Source: Candidatus Scotarchaeum otlingeri
Lineage (GTDB): Archaea; Thermoproteota; Nitrososphaeria; Geothermarchaeales; JDFR-13
NCBI GenBank assembly: GCA_002011075.2
Contig: MTMA02000006.1
Coordinates: forward strand, 675,374 to 739,373
DNA length: 64,000 nt
Reading direction: 5' to 3'
In this document: positions 1 through 8,823 of the stretch, one piece after another
How the letters are laid out: every line of letters begins with the position of its first letter
Position numbering within the stretch: position 1 is the stretch's first letter
Program-made: the position numbers and the translations under genes
The notes under the pieces: generated by a model
What the model saw: the letters and a program-made list of their open reading frames with translations, nothing else
The model's database searches: none
What the model was told of the DNA's origin: nothing

Positions 1-1
1 C

Positions 2-1090
2 ATTTTTGCTGAGTTATACTTGGAGAATGAATCAAAGAATATATTAATGGATATCTCGGGCTTTGGGGCGCTATTAGGGCTATCCGGGGGCGTCATATAT
101 AGTTACGTCTCTAGGGACTTTTTCTGGCACGGTGTGTTTATCCTGGGTTTAGCTGTATTATTTGTATCCGGATTCATAATACTAATGAAGTTTAGGCCTA
201 AGGGAATACTTGAATGGAATATATGGGCTTCTGCGGTTTTGCTTATGATTGGTGGTGTTATTGGGGGATGGTTGGGGGCAAGCTTCATGGAATATCGCCA
301 TAGTTTTCTGGAGGCCCTGATAGAGTCTAGGTTCAATCCTGATCTGGCTGAGGAAAATATATTCTGGAGAGCCCTTACGAGCCATGAACACGCAATGATA
401 GCTGTAGCTTTAACACTAATATTTCTATTGGCTATAGCGATTGTTGGCCTAAAAGAGGGGAAATGGAGTAAAAGATTTTTATTTCTCGTGCTTTTCGGCC
501 AAGTAGTAATGGCATTAGCCTCTTACTCCGTTTGGGTAGTAGGTAAAATAGCCCACCTGATCATAACGCCTTCGGCTTTAGTCCTGATATTTAGCACCTT
601 AATACTGAGCTTCAAAGCTAATAATAAAGGAGCATTGACATGGGGCCTTCGTATAGGAAATATCATGGTTTGGCTAGCGGTAGCAGTGCCAGGAGCTATA
701 GCGGCAATAAACCTGAAGAAACCAATATTATTAAATCCAAATTTCAGGGATCCAATATGGGATTGGGCGGAATTAGCGTTCAATATAGGTCACTGGCATA
801 TCCTGTTGACGACATGGGGATTAATTCTTCTGTTGATATATATGTACTGGCCTAGGACCATCGATAAACATGGACCTATATTCAGCTGGATAGCTATCAT
901 AGGATATTCTATAGCCGTATTAGCAATAAATCTATATGCTATGGGTAATCCTCCGGGGGAGTATGTCCCTAATCCATATGATAACATATGGCTTACATAC
1001 TTAGTTGAGCCTGGGCTTATTATAATGTCTATAGGTGTTGGAGGAGCTTATATTCTCTATTTACTTAGATATCTCAGACTCGACTCCTAA
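2..1090 (+). CDS. Polytopic membrane protein with His pairs, possibly haem-binding (5' end uncertain)
   Basis: I do not recognise this family with certainty. The protein is almost entirely hydrophobic, with roughly nine to ten membrane segments. It carries His-containing motifs that could bind haem or metal: THE-type SHEH about residue 115-120, GKIAHL in the middle and GHWH near residue 255. The last of these lies at the start of a helix, as in haem-copper oxidase subunit I relatives, but the full ligand set of that family is not evident. The frame is open to the left edge of the window, so the gene may begin upstream. Internal candidate starts are TTG at 20 and ATG at 47. A T-rich stretch follows the stop codon. 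A respiratory membrane subunit is only an inference. Confidence 0.6.
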   Translation: MFAELYLENESKNILMDISGFGALLGLSGGVIYSYVSRDFFWHGVFILGLAVLFVSGFIILMKFRPKGILEWNIWASAVLLMIGGVIGGWLGASFMEYRHSFLEALIESRFNPDLAEENIFWRALTSHEHAMIAVALTLIFLLAIAIVGLKEGKWSKRFLFLVLFGQVVMALASYSVWVVGKIAHLIITPSALVLIFSTLILSFKANNKGALTWGLRIGNIMVWLAVAVPGAIAAINLKKPILLNPNFRDPIWDWAELAFNIGHWHILLTTWGLILLLIYMYWPRTIDKHGPIFSWIAIIGYSIAVLAINLYAMGNPPGEYVPNPYDNIWLTYLVEPGLIIMSIGVGGAYILYLLRYLRLDS

Positions 1091-1168
1091 CCCCCCACCT
1101 TTTTATAGAAATCTCTTATTTATCCTAGCGTTTATATTCTCAATTGGAGTATCTTGGTGTAGAGAATA

Positions 1169-2629
1169 ATGTTTGTTATGCTAAGATTAGGTGAACTAAC
1201 CTTAAAAAGTGATAGAAGTCGGAGGCGTTTTCTTAGGCAGTTAATTCATAATATTAAAGATGCGTTGGATACACATAATTATGAATATAAAATTAGGAAT
1301 CTATGGAGCAGAATAATCATTGAAATCAAGGATAAAGAGGACGAGAATGTAATAGATATATTAAGACATGTTTTCGGTATACATTCATTGGCTATAATTA
1401 GAGTAGCTCAGTTTACAGGTCTAGATGATATAGTTTATAATGGAGTCGAGTTATTCAGGGATAAGGTGAAAGGCAAGAAATTTGCGATAAGGGCTAGAAG
1501 AGCAGGTAAACACAGCTTTAGATCAATAGATATCGCCAAAAAACTAGGAGCGGAACTAAAGCCTTTTTCAAGTGGTGTCGACTTGTCTAATCCTGATATA
1601 GAAATATATGTCGAGGTAAGGGGTGGAGAGGTATATTATTATACTGAGATCATAGATTCCTACGGTGGTCTACCTATAGGTAGTGAGGGTCGCGCTGTGG
1701 CGTTAGTTTCTGGTGGTTTCGATAGCGCCGTCGCAGCATGGTATGCACTGAGGAGAGGGGCAGAGGTACATTATGTATTCTGTAATTTAGATGGAGAAGC
1801 GTATAAAAATGATGTAATTAAGGTTCTAAAGGTATTGGCTGATAATTGGAGCTATGGGTATCAACCATGTCTCTATGTCATCGATTTTAATGGTATTCTG
1901 AAGGAGATAAAGAATACCAGAGAAGATTATTGGAATGTGATACTTAAGAGGATGATGTATCGTGTGGCGGAAAGGATAGCTAGAGAAATAAATGCTGATA
2001 CCATTATTACAGGGGAGTCTCTCGGGCAAGTCTCGAGTCAAACAATGAGAAATTTAAGGGTCTCGCAGATGGCTGTGGGTATCCCGATTAATAGACCCTT
2101 ATTTGGTCTTGATAAGGAAGATATTATAAAGTTGTCGCGGGAAATAGGTACATATGATTATTCCAGCAAGGTTCAGGAGTACTGTGCCATTGTACCCGAG
2201 AAACCGATATTAAAGGCTTCCCCAAAGAAAGTTGCTGAGGAAGAGGATAAGATCAATTTAGATGTATTATGGGAGGCATATAATAGAATGGAGGTGATTA
2301 GTATAAGGGAGTATCGATATGAGGAAGAGTCGGATGAGTTAGGTATCGATTATATCCCAGATAATATGAAAATAATTGATATAAGGAAAAAAGATGAGTA
2401 TGATGAGTGGCATGTTCCTGGTGCGGTATATGCATCCATGTCCGAAATTCTAGCAGAGCCGGAGAAATTCTTGAAGAAAGAGGAAGAAGTTCTCTTTTAT
2501 TGTGATGTAGGGGTTACCAGTAGAGCTGTAGCCGAGTATTTAAGATCTATGGGATACAAAGCATATTATTTTAAGTATGGTCTACCAAAGCTGAAGAAAT
2601 TATGTGAGGAATATAAAAAAGAAAGATAG
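1169..2629 (+). CDS. thiI: tRNA sulfurtransferase ThiI (THUMP, PP-loop and rhodanese domains)
   Basis: ThiI adenylates and thiolates U8 of tRNA to 4-thiouridine and, in some organisms, supplies sulfur for the thiamine thiazole. The N-terminal ferredoxin-like/THUMP region occupies about residues 1-165. The PP-loop SGGFDS lies near residue 181, and the conserved EYCAIVP cysteine is near residue 339. A C-terminal rhodanese domain has its active-site loop CDVGVTSR near residue 445. The length of 486 residues matches full-length bacterial ThiI; many archaeal ThiI proteins lack the rhodanese domain. The gene stands alone, with its own short upstream region containing a TATA-like TTTTTATAG near 1108. 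Identification is secure; the sulfur donor in this organism is not visible here. Confidence 0.93.
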   Translation: MFVMLRLGELTLKSDRSRRRFLRQLIHNIKDALDTHNYEYKIRNLWSRIIIEIKDKEDENVIDILRHVFGIHSLAIIRVAQFTGLDDIVYNGVELFRDKVKGKKFAIRARRAGKHSFRSIDIAKKLGAELKPFSSGVDLSNPDIEIYVEVRGGEVYYYTEIIDSYGGLPIGSEGRAVALVSGGFDSAVAAWYALRRGAEVHYVFCNLDGEAYKNDVIKVLKVLADNWSYGYQPCLYVIDFNGILKEIKNTREDYWNVILKRMMYRVAERIAREINADTIITGESLGQVSSQTMRNLRVSQMAVGIPINRPLFGLDKEDIIKLSREIGTYDYSSKVQEYCAIVPEKPILKASPKKVAEEEDKINLDVLWEAYNRMEVISIREYRYEEESDELGIDYIPDNMKIIDIRKKDEYDEWHVPGAVYASMSEILAEPEKFLKKEEEVLFYCDVGVTSRAVAEYLRSMGYKAYYFKYGLPKLKKLCEEYKKER

Positions 2630-2668
2630 TCGGATAAGTTATTGATTGAGTTTTGATGTAAATACCAT

Positions 2669-4300
2669 TTACTCCTTATTTACACCTAACTTGGTGAATA
2701 CAAGCTTCCTCAAATATTTATATGGCATCCCCCCTGATTCCAAGACAACTTTGTGGAATTCGTAATCATTATATTTTTCTCCTAAGTAGCTCTTGACCTC
2801 CTTTCTTAGTTCTTTGAGTAGATGTTTACCTAAGAGATATGATAATTGATATCCGGGTGTGAATGTATATCTCCTTACCTCTGCTTCAGCAGCTTCCTTA
2901 TCCATCCCTGTCTCCTTTACAAGGAAATCAACTGCCTCATCGAATCCCATTTCTCCACGGGATAGCTTTACATCAATAATTATTCTTGCAGCTCTCCAAA
3001 TAGAATCTATTATTTGAACAAATCGGTGCTTAGGGGTATCATCATAGCCGTATTCCTTCATGAGATCCTCACAATAATGTGCCCACCCCTCGACAAACTC
3101 TGTATTTTCAGACATTAGCCTTAGTAAATTACGTATTGTTGCGCTCCAACTCAACTGCAGATGATGACCTGGATAAGCTTCATGGACACTTGTATTTGAG
3201 ATTGCATAGTAATTATGCCTTCTGAGTTGTTCCTGTCTTTGGGGAGGAGTGATCATGTAAACCCCCGTCTTCTTTTCTTCGAATGGCGCCGGAGGAATGT
3301 ATGCGGCGAAAGGAATAACAGGAGTTAGGAATGGAGGGGTCTCAGTTATTATAACATCTTCCACGGGGGGTAAAGGTGCTATATTCTTTTCAATTACAAA
3401 CTTCTTTGCCTCTATGATACTCTTCTTATATTCTTCTAAAGCCGATTTGAAATCATCTGGATGCTCTTCTTCTATTTTAATCCTGACCTTCTCTATAGGT
3501 GTCTTCGGCATTATCTGATCTGCCAGCCTTATAGCCTCTTCTTTAAATTGATGTAAGTAGTGCTCTCCAAGCTTCAGTATCTCATCTGATGACATACCTA
3601 GCCCCCTCATCTGAAGAAGCTTCTCGAACCTTTCTTTACCGATTGCAAAGTCATCTCTAGCTTCTGTCTTGATCTCATAGAGCCAACTTATATAACTCGT
3701 AAATGTCTCCTTAAGATGATTGGATGCTTCATATGCTTTCTTTACTAAAGGATCTTCTCTTCCCATCATTGTTTCGCCAGTTTTTACTATAATCTCGGCG
3801 AATAACGGTATCTGTTTCGCCGTAATTAGAGCTGTTTCTATAAATACCTCAACAGGATCCTCTAAGCATTCTCTGGTCTCCTCTAGAAAACGAGATGATT
3901 TTAGAAGTCTACTTGTAATTGAAGCGAATCTTGATTGAAAAGGAGCAAAGTCTCTTATATACAAAGGGAAAAGTGCACCGCCTATAGTCTCAGGACCAAA
4001 GGGATACATCCTCCACTTGGGCCAATCATCTATATAGAAGAGCCATATTCTTATGGTGTCCCTAGCTAATTGATAATCTATTTTTGCTTCGTAGCTGAGC
4101 CTATCTTCATTTATATCGCCCAGTGAAGTTTCAAAGTCAATTAATAATTCTTTATATTCCTCTACCCCTTTCTTATCGCCTCGAGGCATCTGATCATCGT
4201 ATTCATGGATACCCAAATATGTAGCCATTACAGGGTTTAATTCAAGATACTTCCTCAAGTAATCTTCTGCTAGTTCATATAACTTATTGTCCTCGGTCAT
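2669..4300 (-). CDS. DUF885 family protein, putative metallopeptidase
   Basis: The 543-residue protein has the hallmark of the DUF885 family (PF05960): VHEAYPGHHLQ about residue 380, a variant zinc-metallopeptidase signature, followed by a downstream Glu in the EGWAHYCE motif. It is mostly alpha-helical, has no signal peptide, and is presumably cytosolic. Family members are predicted peptidases of the gluzincin type with mostly unassigned substrates. An ATG at 4300 is preferred over a TTG three codons upstream because neither has a strong ribosome site. It is monocistronic and convergent with thiI. The peptidase role is inferred from family. Confidence 0.8.
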   Translation of the reverse strand: MTEDNKLYELAEDYLRKYLELNPVMATYLGIHEYDDQMPRGDKKGVEEYKELLIDFETSLGDINEDRLSYEAKIDYQLARDTIRIWLFYIDDWPKWRMYPFGPETIGGALFPLYIRDFAPFQSRFASITSRLLKSSRFLEETRECLEDPVEVFIETALITAKQIPLFAEIIVKTGETMMGREDPLVKKAYEASNHLKETFTSYISWLYEIKTEARDDFAIGKERFEKLLQMRGLGMSSDEILKLGEHYLHQFKEEAIRLADQIMPKTPIEKVRIKIEEEHPDDFKSALEEYKKSIIEAKKFVIEKNIAPLPPVEDVIITETPPFLTPVIPFAAYIPPAPFEEKKTGVYMITPPQRQEQLRRHNYYAISNTSVHEAYPGHHLQLSWSATIRNLLRLMSENTEFVEGWAHYCEDLMKEYGYDDTPKHRFVQIIDSIWRAARIIIDVKLSRGEMGFDEAVDFLVKETGMDKEAAEAEVRRYTFTPGYQLSYLLGKHLLKELRKEVKSYLGEKYNDYEFHKVVLESGGMPYKYLRKLVFTKLGVNKE

Positions 4301-4425
4301 AATTAACAACCCAATAGCATTATTATTGATAAGAATATATAGTCTTTTGACTCCAAAGTGAACAGAATAAATATGGAGTTTATCACAGAATACTCTTATA
4401 TTTTAATTATGCACCTATATTTTCC

Positions 4426-5331
4426 ATGACACATCACTGGGGATATATCGGCGCCATTTTATCAGCTCTATTTTTTGCTATCAGCTCTACTTTTAATAAA
4501 ATAGTTCTTGGTGAGCTCCACCCGATACTTGTAGCCAGCTTTGTTTATATTATAGCTGGGACGGCCCTAGGAATAATTAGGATTTCCCCAGTCAATAAGA
4601 GAATATTATTGTTGTTAGAGACACCTACCTTAACTGAAGACAAGATTCATCTTAAAGATTATTTTATCCTATCACTAGTTATCATCTCAGGTTCGCTGAT
4701 AGCTCCATTATTTTATATGTATGGACTTAATCTAACAACAGCGGTGAATACATCATTATTATTGAACACGGAATCCCTATTCACTGTTTTGATAGCATTG
4801 GTATTTTTGAAGGAAAGAGGTAGGCGTCAGGATTATATTGGATTGATAATTATAATTATTAGCGCTGTTATAATTACAACCTCTGGTCAAATTGGAATAA
4901 TAGAGTTAGAAAAAGGTATATTTGGCAGTTTACTTGTAATTGGAGCCTGTCTATTCTGGGGTATAGATAATAATTTAAGTAAATTTCTGAGTAGGAAGCG
5001 TGACCTTATCTTGATTACTATGCTGAAATGTGGTATAGGAGGTATAGTACTATTATTAATCTCATATATTCTTGATATAGATGTGTGGATTCCCATGTCT
5101 GCACTTCCATATTTATTTACTGTAGGCGCACTTAGCATAGGCTTCTCAATCATGTTATTCCTATTTGCCTTGAGGGAAATCGGGGCTATGAAGACAGGTG
5201 TAATATTCTCAACATCCTCATTAATAGGGGCGTTATTCGCCTATATAATACTACAAGAGCCCTTCACATTGATTCAGGCAATCGCTGGAGTATCAATGTT
5301 CTACGGTGTATATCTACTTTATAAAAAATAA
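4426..5331 (+). CDS. EamA/DMT-superfamily membrane transporter
   Basis: Ten hydrophobic segments form two repeats of five, typical of the drug/metabolite transporter family. The first repeat begins with an SALFFAISSTFNKIVL-like helix, and the second ends with an LQEPFTL motif before the last helix; FLKER in the middle is the matching position in the first repeat. Length (301 residues) is normal for the family. The substrate cannot be told from sequence; relatives export metabolites or amino acids. The gene is divergent from the DUF885 gene and followed by a T-rich putative terminator. Confidence 0.85.
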   Translation: MTHHWGYIGAILSALFFAISSTFNKIVLGELHPILVASFVYIIAGTALGIIRISPVNKRILLLLETPTLTEDKIHLKDYFILSLVIISGSLIAPLFYMYGLNLTTAVNTSLLLNTESLFTVLIALVFLKERGRRQDYIGLIIIIISAVIITTSGQIGIIELEKGIFGSLLVIGACLFWGIDNNLSKFLSRKRDLILITMLKCGIGGIVLLLISYILDIDVWIPMSALPYLFTVGALSIGFSIMLFLFALREIGAMKTGVIFSTSSLIGALFAYIILQEPFTLIQAIAGVSMFYGVYLLYKK

Positions 5332-5333
5332 TT

Positions 5334-5348
5334 ATTTTGATTTTTTTA
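5334..5348 (+). terminator. T-rich putative terminator after the transporter
   Basis: Immediately after the transporter stop codon there are two T runs, TTTT and TTTTTTT. Archaeal transcription often ends at such U-tracts without a hairpin. Assignment is by position and composition only. Confidence 0.45.
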
Positions 5349-5400
5349 GCCCCTGATTATTTAATAAATAAATTAATGGGGCTTTAATTATTATGGGAAT

Positions 5401-6534
5401 ATGGTGGATATCGAGGCGTTGTATGCATACATGATAAGGCCTGATTCTAAATTGGTATGGGAAAATGAGGAAGTTAAGGAAAGGCTAAGCTGGTATTATA
5501 AAGTTATGAAAAATGAATTGCCTGCAAAGTATTTAATTGTGAAGCGGACGCCGATTCCCCAGGATACGAATCTAGATGATATCAGTGTAGAATCGCTATG
5601 GGATGTTCATAAATCTTGTTCACGTGAATTTAAGAAGATATGGAGCGAAATAAGAAATGGCTCCAGCCTAGATTCCTATCCACAGCCTAACTCAAGTTTT
5701 CTTGATGTGAAAATTAAATTGGTAGATATCATATTAAGGGAATGTATATTTTGTGAGCATCTTTGTAAAGTCGATCGAGCTGCTGGAAAAAGAGGGCGCT
5801 GTGGCCTAGACGAAGTCTCTAGAGTATCGACCGCATTTCTCCATATGGGGGAGGAAGCGCCTCTAGTCCCCTCAGGCACAATATTCTTTACCGGATGTAG
5901 CTTCAAATGTGTATTCTGCCAGAACTTTGATATTTCAGTGAATCCTTTCTCTGGTGTTGAGGTATCACCGAAGGAACTTGCTAATCTAGCAATAAGCTTG
6001 AGGAAGAGGGGAGCTAGGAATATTAATTATGTAGGTGGAAATCCGGATCAACATCTACATAACATAGTCAAGTCCCTTAGATATATGAATATTAATGTCC
6101 CATTACTCTGGAATTCGAACTTCTATTTTTCTATGGAGTCGTTATTAATTTTGGCAGACCTAATAGATATATGGTTGCCTGATTTCAAGTATGGTAATGA
6201 CGATTGTGCATTCAAGTTAAGTAGGATAAAGAATTATTTTAGGGTATCTAGTAGAAATCATAAGCTTCTCCACGATATGGGTGAAAACATTATTATTCGT
6301 CATCTCGTTCTACCTAATCACCTTGATTGCTGTACAAAGCCTATCCTACGATGGATATCTGATAACACTCCAAATGTACTGGTAAATGTTATGGATCAAT
6401 ATAGACCTGAGCATAGAGTAGCCAGGGAACCGGAGAGATTTCCAGATGTTGCCCGAAGACTTACTAGGCGTGAGATAAATGAGGCCTATGGCGAGGCGGA
6501 GAGGCTAGGCCTTATCTATAAACCTGTGAGCTGA
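5401..6534 (+). CDS. PflX-like radical SAM protein (COG1313)
   Basis: A radical SAM enzyme related to pyruvate-formate-lyase activating enzymes. The SAM-cluster cysteines are Cys166, Cys170 and Cys173 in GCSFKCVFCQN. A preceding cysteine-rich segment (CIFCEHLC...GRCG, about residues 117-138) is typical of the PflX/COG1313 group. A YVGGNPDQH segment follows, near the glycine-rich SAM-binding region. About 110 N-terminal residues have no clear domain. The target protein is unknown and no pyruvate-formate lyase is present nearby. The gene ends nine bases before the MoxR-type operon, so they may be co-transcribed. Confidence 0.8.
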   Translation: MVDIEALYAYMIRPDSKLVWENEEVKERLSWYYKVMKNELPAKYLIVKRTPIPQDTNLDDISVESLWDVHKSCSREFKKIWSEIRNGSSLDSYPQPNSSFLDVKIKLVDIILRECIFCEHLCKVDRAAGKRGRCGLDEVSRVSTAFLHMGEEAPLVPSGTIFFTGCSFKCVFCQNFDISVNPFSGVEVSPKELANLAISLRKRGARNINYVGGNPDQHLHNIVKSLRYMNINVPLLWNSNFYFSMESLLILADLIDIWLPDFKYGNDDCAFKLSRIKNYFRVSSRNHKLLHDMGENIIIRHLVLPNHLDCCTKPILRWISDNTPNVLVNVMDQYRPEHRVAREPERFPDVARRLTRREINEAYGEAERLGLIYKPVS

Positions 6535-6543
6535 GGTGGAATA

Positions 6544-7428
6544 GTGGCGCTAAAAAGACACCTTGAATTCTTCATATTATTTATATTTATTGTCTCTACT
6601 GGATTTATTCTAAATAGTCTAGTTATAGGAGAATTGCCTGCTATTAAGATATCTGATACTGCACTAACAATGTTGATAAGCATTATGATAGGTGCCCCGA
6701 CATTGATCGGGGGAATTATACTGGCTATCGTAATCCTAAACTGGAGATCTCTTGTAGACGCTATAAAGGAGATGCTTTCGAGAGAGCCGGTTGATAAACC
6801 GAGGGAGAAAAAGAAGAGTTCACATTTTCTCACAATTATATTATATATCTTGGTTCTTGGAGCTATATATCTCGCGACAAGGAGATTAAGAGAACCGTCA
6901 TCCATTTCCCTTAATGAATCGCTTGTTGAGCAATATTATACTCCTATGCAGGATATTTTTGAGGATACCCCCTATATTAAAGGTATGGGTATTATCGGGA
7001 TACTTATTTATGTGGCTGTCATATTAACACTAGTCTTTGTAACAATCATTGCTATATATGAGTATCGACAGAGTAAATTAGTTCAGATAGAATTGGATAT
7101 CGCTATGAGGCGGGATATAAGTAAAGTTGTTAAGGAAGCTCTAAGGAGCTATAAATCAGGTGACGACATTAGAGATGTTATAATCGATACTTACCTTAAA
7201 ATGGTTGATATTATTAGGAAGAGGGGGGTCAAAGAAATGCCTGAAGAGACGGCTAGAGAATATAGGAAGAGAATCATCAGACTTTTGCCATTACCAGAAA
7301 ACTATATAAATGATCTGACTTTCCTATTTGAAGAAGCAAGGTATAGTAATCATGTTTTGGGCGAGGACCATGTAGAACGAGCTATTAATGCGTTAGAAGG
7401 CATAAGGAGGTATGTTGAATTTGAATAG
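6544..7428 (+). CDS. DUF4129-type membrane protein of the MoxR/DUF58 operon
   Basis: Three to four membrane helices (about residues 8-30, 40-65, 92-110 and 150-175) precede a cytosolic C-terminal domain of about 100 residues. That domain has the DUF4129 pattern: a helix pair with DTYLKMVDIIRKRG, then EMPEETAREY and a final FEEARYS segment. In transglutaminase-like proteins this domain is the C-terminus; here it is without a transglutaminase. The start is GTG preceded by GAGGTGGA. It overlaps the next gene by 17 bases. Such proteins accompany MoxR and DUF58 in many archaea; their exact role is unknown. Confidence 0.7.
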   Translation: MALKRHLEFFILFIFIVSTGFILNSLVIGELPAIKISDTALTMLISIMIGAPTLIGGIILAIVILNWRSLVDAIKEMLSREPVDKPREKKKSSHFLTIILYILVLGAIYLATRRLREPSSISLNESLVEQYYTPMQDIFEDTPYIKGMGIIGILIYVAVILTLVFVTIIAIYEYRQSKLVQIELDIAMRRDISKVVKEALRSYKSGDDIRDVIIDTYLKMVDIIRKRGVKEMPEETAREYRKRIIRLLPLPENYINDLTFLFEEARYSNHVLGEDHVERAINALEGIRRYVEFE

Positions 7429-7873
7429 GAAGGATCTATTTTTATTTATTACTTTACTCATAATCATTGTATTTTCATATCTAGTATTTAGTGAGAGTCT
7501 AACTACAATTTTAATTACTGTTATAGCCACTATAATATACGTCGCCGTTTCACTAGGCGCATACCTCAGACTTATTCCAATATTTATAGATAGAAAGGAC
7601 AAGGGTTCTACCTTGTTGTCGATGCATGTTGTAAAGTCTGTTGATAAAGGTATAGTTGACAGCTTCTTAAAGAATAAGTTGAGAAGGCTCGTTCTTGAAC
7701 GTCTCTCAGGTCTATATGACCTTTATATAGATGAAATTGGAGATGACATCTATAAGGAGGAGTTTATAGAGAGATATAAGGTTCCAAAGCGTCTAATTGA
7801 ATTATTAAAGAGAGATGAATTATCTATTGAGGAGTATATGGAGGCACTTGAGATACTTGAGAGGTGGCTATAA
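7412..7873 (+). CDS. Small two-helix membrane protein of the MoxR/DUF58 operon
   Basis: Two hydrophobic helices near the N-terminus (about residues 9-27 and 29-52) are followed by a charged, helical cytosolic domain of about 100 residues. I do not recognise the family. AAGGAGG ends at 7410, only one base before the ATG at 7412, so translation may instead begin at TTG 7415 or TTG 7421. The tight packing between the DUF4129-type gene and moxR (stop codon directly before the moxR ATG) argues for a part in the same complex. Confidence 0.65.
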   Translation: MLNLNRKDLFLFITLLIIIVFSYLVFSESLTTILITVIATIIYVAVSLGAYLRLIPIFIDRKDKGSTLLSMHVVKSVDKGIVDSFLKNKLRRLVLERLSGLYDLYIDEIGDDIYKEEFIERYKVPKRLIELLKRDELSIEEYMEALEILERWL

Positions 7874-8821
7874 ATGGAGATGAAGGAAGCTTTTAATTAT
7901 ACAATGAGGATCTTGAATGAGGTTGATAAGGTTATTGTTGATAAGAGGCCTCAGATTGAAGTGATTCTTGCGGTGATACTTAGTAATGGGCACGTCTTAT
8001 TAGAAGACTATCCAGGTATGGCGAAAACATTGGCAGCCAAGACATTGGCTAAAACATTAGGATGTGAATTCAAAAGGATACAGTTTACTCCTGACTTATT
8101 ACCCGCTGACATCACTGGTTACAATATGTATAATCAAGCTGAGGCTCGTTTTGAGTTTAGGCCTGGACCGATATTTACAAATATATTGTTGGCTGATGAG
8201 GTGAATAGAGCTCCCCCTAAAACTCAAGCAGCGTTACTTGAGGCTATGCAAGAAAGGCAGGTTACTATAGATGGTGTGACCTATAAAATGAAGACGCCTT
8301 TCGTTGTTATAGCAACTCAGAATCCCATCGAATATGAAGGTACTTATCCCTTGCCTGAGGCGCAGTTAGATAGATTTATGGTTAAGATAGGACTGGGTTA
8401 TCCTGATGATAGAGGTGAAATAGAGATACTTAGTAGACGTATTGCTAGACGCTCAGATTACCCAGAAGTTGAAAGGGTAGTTACTCAGGATATAGTTGTG
8501 GATATGCAGGTATCTCTTGAGGATATATACATCGAGAATTCATTGCTAAAGTATATTGTGGATATCGTTAGAGCCACCCGGGAGCACGAGGCTGTGGCCG
8601 TAGGTGTTAGTCCTAGGGGAGGCGAGATGCTTATGAAGCTCTCGAGAGCATATGCACTTATCAAGGGACGTGATTATGTGATTCCCGATGATATTAAGAC
8701 GTTGGCTATACCATCATTGGCGCATAGGCTGGTTCTCAAACATGAATTTTGGCTAAGGCCGGTATCTCCCGATAAAATTATTGAATCTATACTTAAGGAA
8801 ATTCCTCCTCCTAAGGTATAA
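7874..8821 (+). CDS. MoxR-family AAA+ ATPase
   Basis: A canonical MoxR ATPase of 315 residues. The Walker A loop reads DYPGMAKT (about residues 45-52) where most MoxR proteins have GVPGLGKT. Walker B is LLADEVNRAPP (about residue 106), sensor 1 lies in IATQNP, and the diagnostic EGTYPLPEAQLDRF motif follows. The C-terminal lid contains VGVSPRGGEMLMKLSRAYA. MoxR ATPases are thought to act as chaperones that activate metal- or VWA-containing partners. The DUF58 protein encoded two bases downstream is the probable partner. Confidence 0.95.
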   Translation: MEMKEAFNYTMRILNEVDKVIVDKRPQIEVILAVILSNGHVLLEDYPGMAKTLAAKTLAKTLGCEFKRIQFTPDLLPADITGYNMYNQAEARFEFRPGPIFTNILLADEVNRAPPKTQAALLEAMQERQVTIDGVTYKMKTPFVVIATQNPIEYEGTYPLPEAQLDRFMVKIGLGYPDDRGEIEILSRRIARRSDYPEVERVVTQDIVVDMQVSLEDIYIENSLLKYIVDIVRATREHEAVAVGVSPRGGEMLMKLSRAYALIKGRDYVIPDDIKTLAIPSLAHRLVLKHEFWLRPVSPDKIIESILKEIPPPKV

Positions 8822-8823
8822 TC

